A stretch of DNA of 64,000 nt from Antilocapra americana (taxonomy: Eukaryota > Chordata > Mammalia > Artiodactyla > Antilocapridae). The notes beneath the pieces were generated by a model, which was not told the DNA's origin, did not search any database, and was given only the letters and a program-made list of their open reading frames with translations. Below, piece by piece: positions 62,735-64,000 of the stretch (position 1 is its first letter; each line of letters begins with the position of its first letter). The position numbers and the translations under genes are program-made. The stretch is taken from NCBI GenBank assembly GCA_007570785.1, contig ML660203.1:5577460-5641459 (forward strand), read 5' to 3'.

Positions 62735-63305
62735 GGTCATAATCCCAGGAACCTGCAAATGTTATTTTAAATGGTAGCAAAAGGGCTTTACAGACATGAT
62801 TAAGTTAAGGGTTTTGAGATGAAACTTCCGGATTATCCAGGTGGGCCCTAAATGCAATAACAGCTATCCTGATAAGAGGGAGGCAGAGGGAGATGTGACA
62901 AACAGAAGAGGAGAAGGCAACAGGACCATGGAGACAGATAGGAGAGTAGTGTGTGGCCACAAGCCAAGGAGTGTAGGCAGCCACCAGACGCTGGAAGAGG
63001 CAAGGAATGGCTTCTTCCCTAGAGCCTCTGGAGGGAGCGAGGTCCTGCTTAATTTCAGCCCTGTGCTGTGTTGTGCTCTGCTAAGTCTCTTCAGTCGTGT
63101 CCGACTCTTTGCAACTCCACAGACTGTAGCCTGCCGGGCTCCTCTGTCCAAGGGATTCTCTAAGCAAGAATACTGAAGTGGGTTGCCGTGCCCTCCTCCA
63201 GGGGATCTTGCCGACCCAGTGATCTTGATTTTGGATTTCTGGCCTCCAGAATTGTGAGAGAAGAAATTTCTGTTGTTTAAGCCATTAAATTTGTGGTAAT
63301 TTGAT
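62735..63305 (+). mobile_element. MLT1-type MaLR LTR split by Bov-tA
   Basis: AATCCCAGGAACCTGCAAATG, TACAGACATGATTAAGTTAAGG, CCAGGTGGGCCCTAAATGC, CAAGCCAAGGAGTGTAGG; after the SINE TCTGGCCTCCAGAATTGTGAG and TTTCTGTTGTTTAAGCC. Plus orientation. No ERV coding region adjoins. Confidence 0.82.
63066..63225 (-). mobile_element. Bov-tA lacking most of the tRNA head
   Basis: GCTCTGCTAAGTCTCTTCAG, CCGACTCTTTGCAACTCC to CTTGCCGACCCAGTGATC. It then returns to the MLT1 (TTGATTTTGGATTTC). 5'-truncated in its own orientation. Confidence 0.9.
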
Positions 63306-63980
63306 ACAGGAGTGGAAACACTAACATGTACACACCAGGCACTCGCTTGTCACAGGGGCTGCCTTCCAGGCTTCCCCAAGGAATAGCAGAGACAAATCTT
63401 CCTAACAAAGTCACAGATGGGTTCAGCAGGATGCCAAGAAAGTACCTCCTGGAGGATGAACCCCAGGGGGATGCAGTCAGGCCACAGAGAGCATCAGTCT
63501 CTGGGATACGGACTGCCTTGGTTCTCTCACTACAATCATCCCTGGAGCTGAACAGAGCAGGAGGCTCTGATTGTGCTGATCTCTGTGGCTGCCAGGTTAA
63601 GTCTTCACCTTTCTCCACAAGGGGACAGCCTAAAAGGCCCAGGTATCAGAAGCTAATGCCACAGACGATCATGGAGTCAGAAGCTCAGGAGAAAAGAATG
63701 GGACAGAAATGCCTGCACCTATGACTGGGATGGGAAAAAGCTGGTACCCAGCCTCCCCTGGTGTCAGACCTTCCTCTGGATACCACCAGCCATGTCTTTG
63801 CAGGCAGGCTTGCAAAGGCTTTAGAGGAGGAGACTGTCAGTGTTCCCACCTCCTGACCCCAGTTGTTGCATTATACCAAAAAAATTTCCATGGTCAAACA
63901 CATTTGTGCAAGACAGAATCAAGCAAGGTTAAACCAATTCTCTCATGCAAGAGAGAAATGTTATGCTTCCCAATTTTTAT
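63306..63980. other. Unassigned sequence
   Basis: No gene or repeat recognised. ORFs of 113 and 132 codons overlap on opposite strands over 63277-63724 without known motifs. Confidence 0.4.
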
Positions 63981-63981
63981 C

Positions 63982-64000
63982 TTTTTTTTTTTTTTTTTTT
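63982..64000 (-). repeat. Poly-T run at window end
   Basis: Nineteen T reach the window edge. Probably the A-tail of a minus-strand retroelement that continues beyond the window. Confidence 0.7.

Overview
The window is mammalian nuclear DNA from a ruminant, most likely a bovid such as cattle. The diagnostic content is dozens of Bov-tA SINEs (a tRNA-Glu-like head joined to the BovB 3' end), several BovB (RTE-type) LINE fragments, CHR-1, CHR-2 and CHRS/CHRL tRNA-derived SINEs of cetartiodactyls, and bovine-type L1 3' ends. Beneath these lies an older mammalian layer of MIR, L2, CR1/L3, MLT1-type MaLR LTRs, L1M fragments and hAT-Charlie MITEs. Families are named from remembered consensus features, so family is firmer than subfamily, and boundaries are good to roughly 5-20 bases unless target-site duplications (TSDs) fix them.

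No host protein-coding gene, exon, rRNA, functional tRNA or CRISPR array can be supported. Almost every longer reading frame lies inside a retroelement or a microsatellite. The only recognisable protein sequence is the 5'-truncated BovB reverse transcriptase at 59.4-60.1 kb (YADD box plus C-terminal region) and a shorter BovB C-terminal relic on the minus strand at 56.1-56.5 kb. The window therefore looks intergenic or deep intronic.

Layout. 0-10 kb: nested SINE and L1 insertions, a MER5-type MITE broken by an L1 and a Bov-tA, a MIR split by an L1 tail, an L2 block and a minus-strand CR1/L3 relic. 10-20 kb: an LTR-like block at 11.5-12.0 kb, then a dense L1 and Bov-tA mosaic (16-19 kb) ending in a 5'-inverted bovine L1 with a 14-bp perfect TSD. 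20-33 kb: a small CpG-enriched patch, L2/MIR/hAT relics, scattered SINEs and a long L2 at 26.3-27.0 kb. 33-43 kb: a young minus-strand bovine L1 (14-bp TSD), a TG microsatellite containing a 10-N gap, a 5'-truncated Bov-tA with a 14-bp TSD, and an exact 22-bp tandem duplication. 43-55 kb: SINEs, a microsatellite with complementary halves, an MLT1 LTR and L2/MIR relics. 55-64 kb: a CHR-1/CHR-2 pair, two BovB 3' ends in inverted orientation, a 27-bp minisatellite, two more MLT1 LTRs, and a poly-T run cut by the window end.

Between the repeats, several single-copy blocks (about 32.4-32.7, 34.0-34.3, 42.5-42.8, 48.5-48.7, 51.5-51.7 and 54.2-54.6 kb) carry clustered TAAT/ATTA or octamer-like motifs and look like candidate conserved non-coding elements. 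That is an inference that only alignment could confirm. I found no convincing undescribed genetic system. What is unusual here is the clear record of nested retrotransposition.
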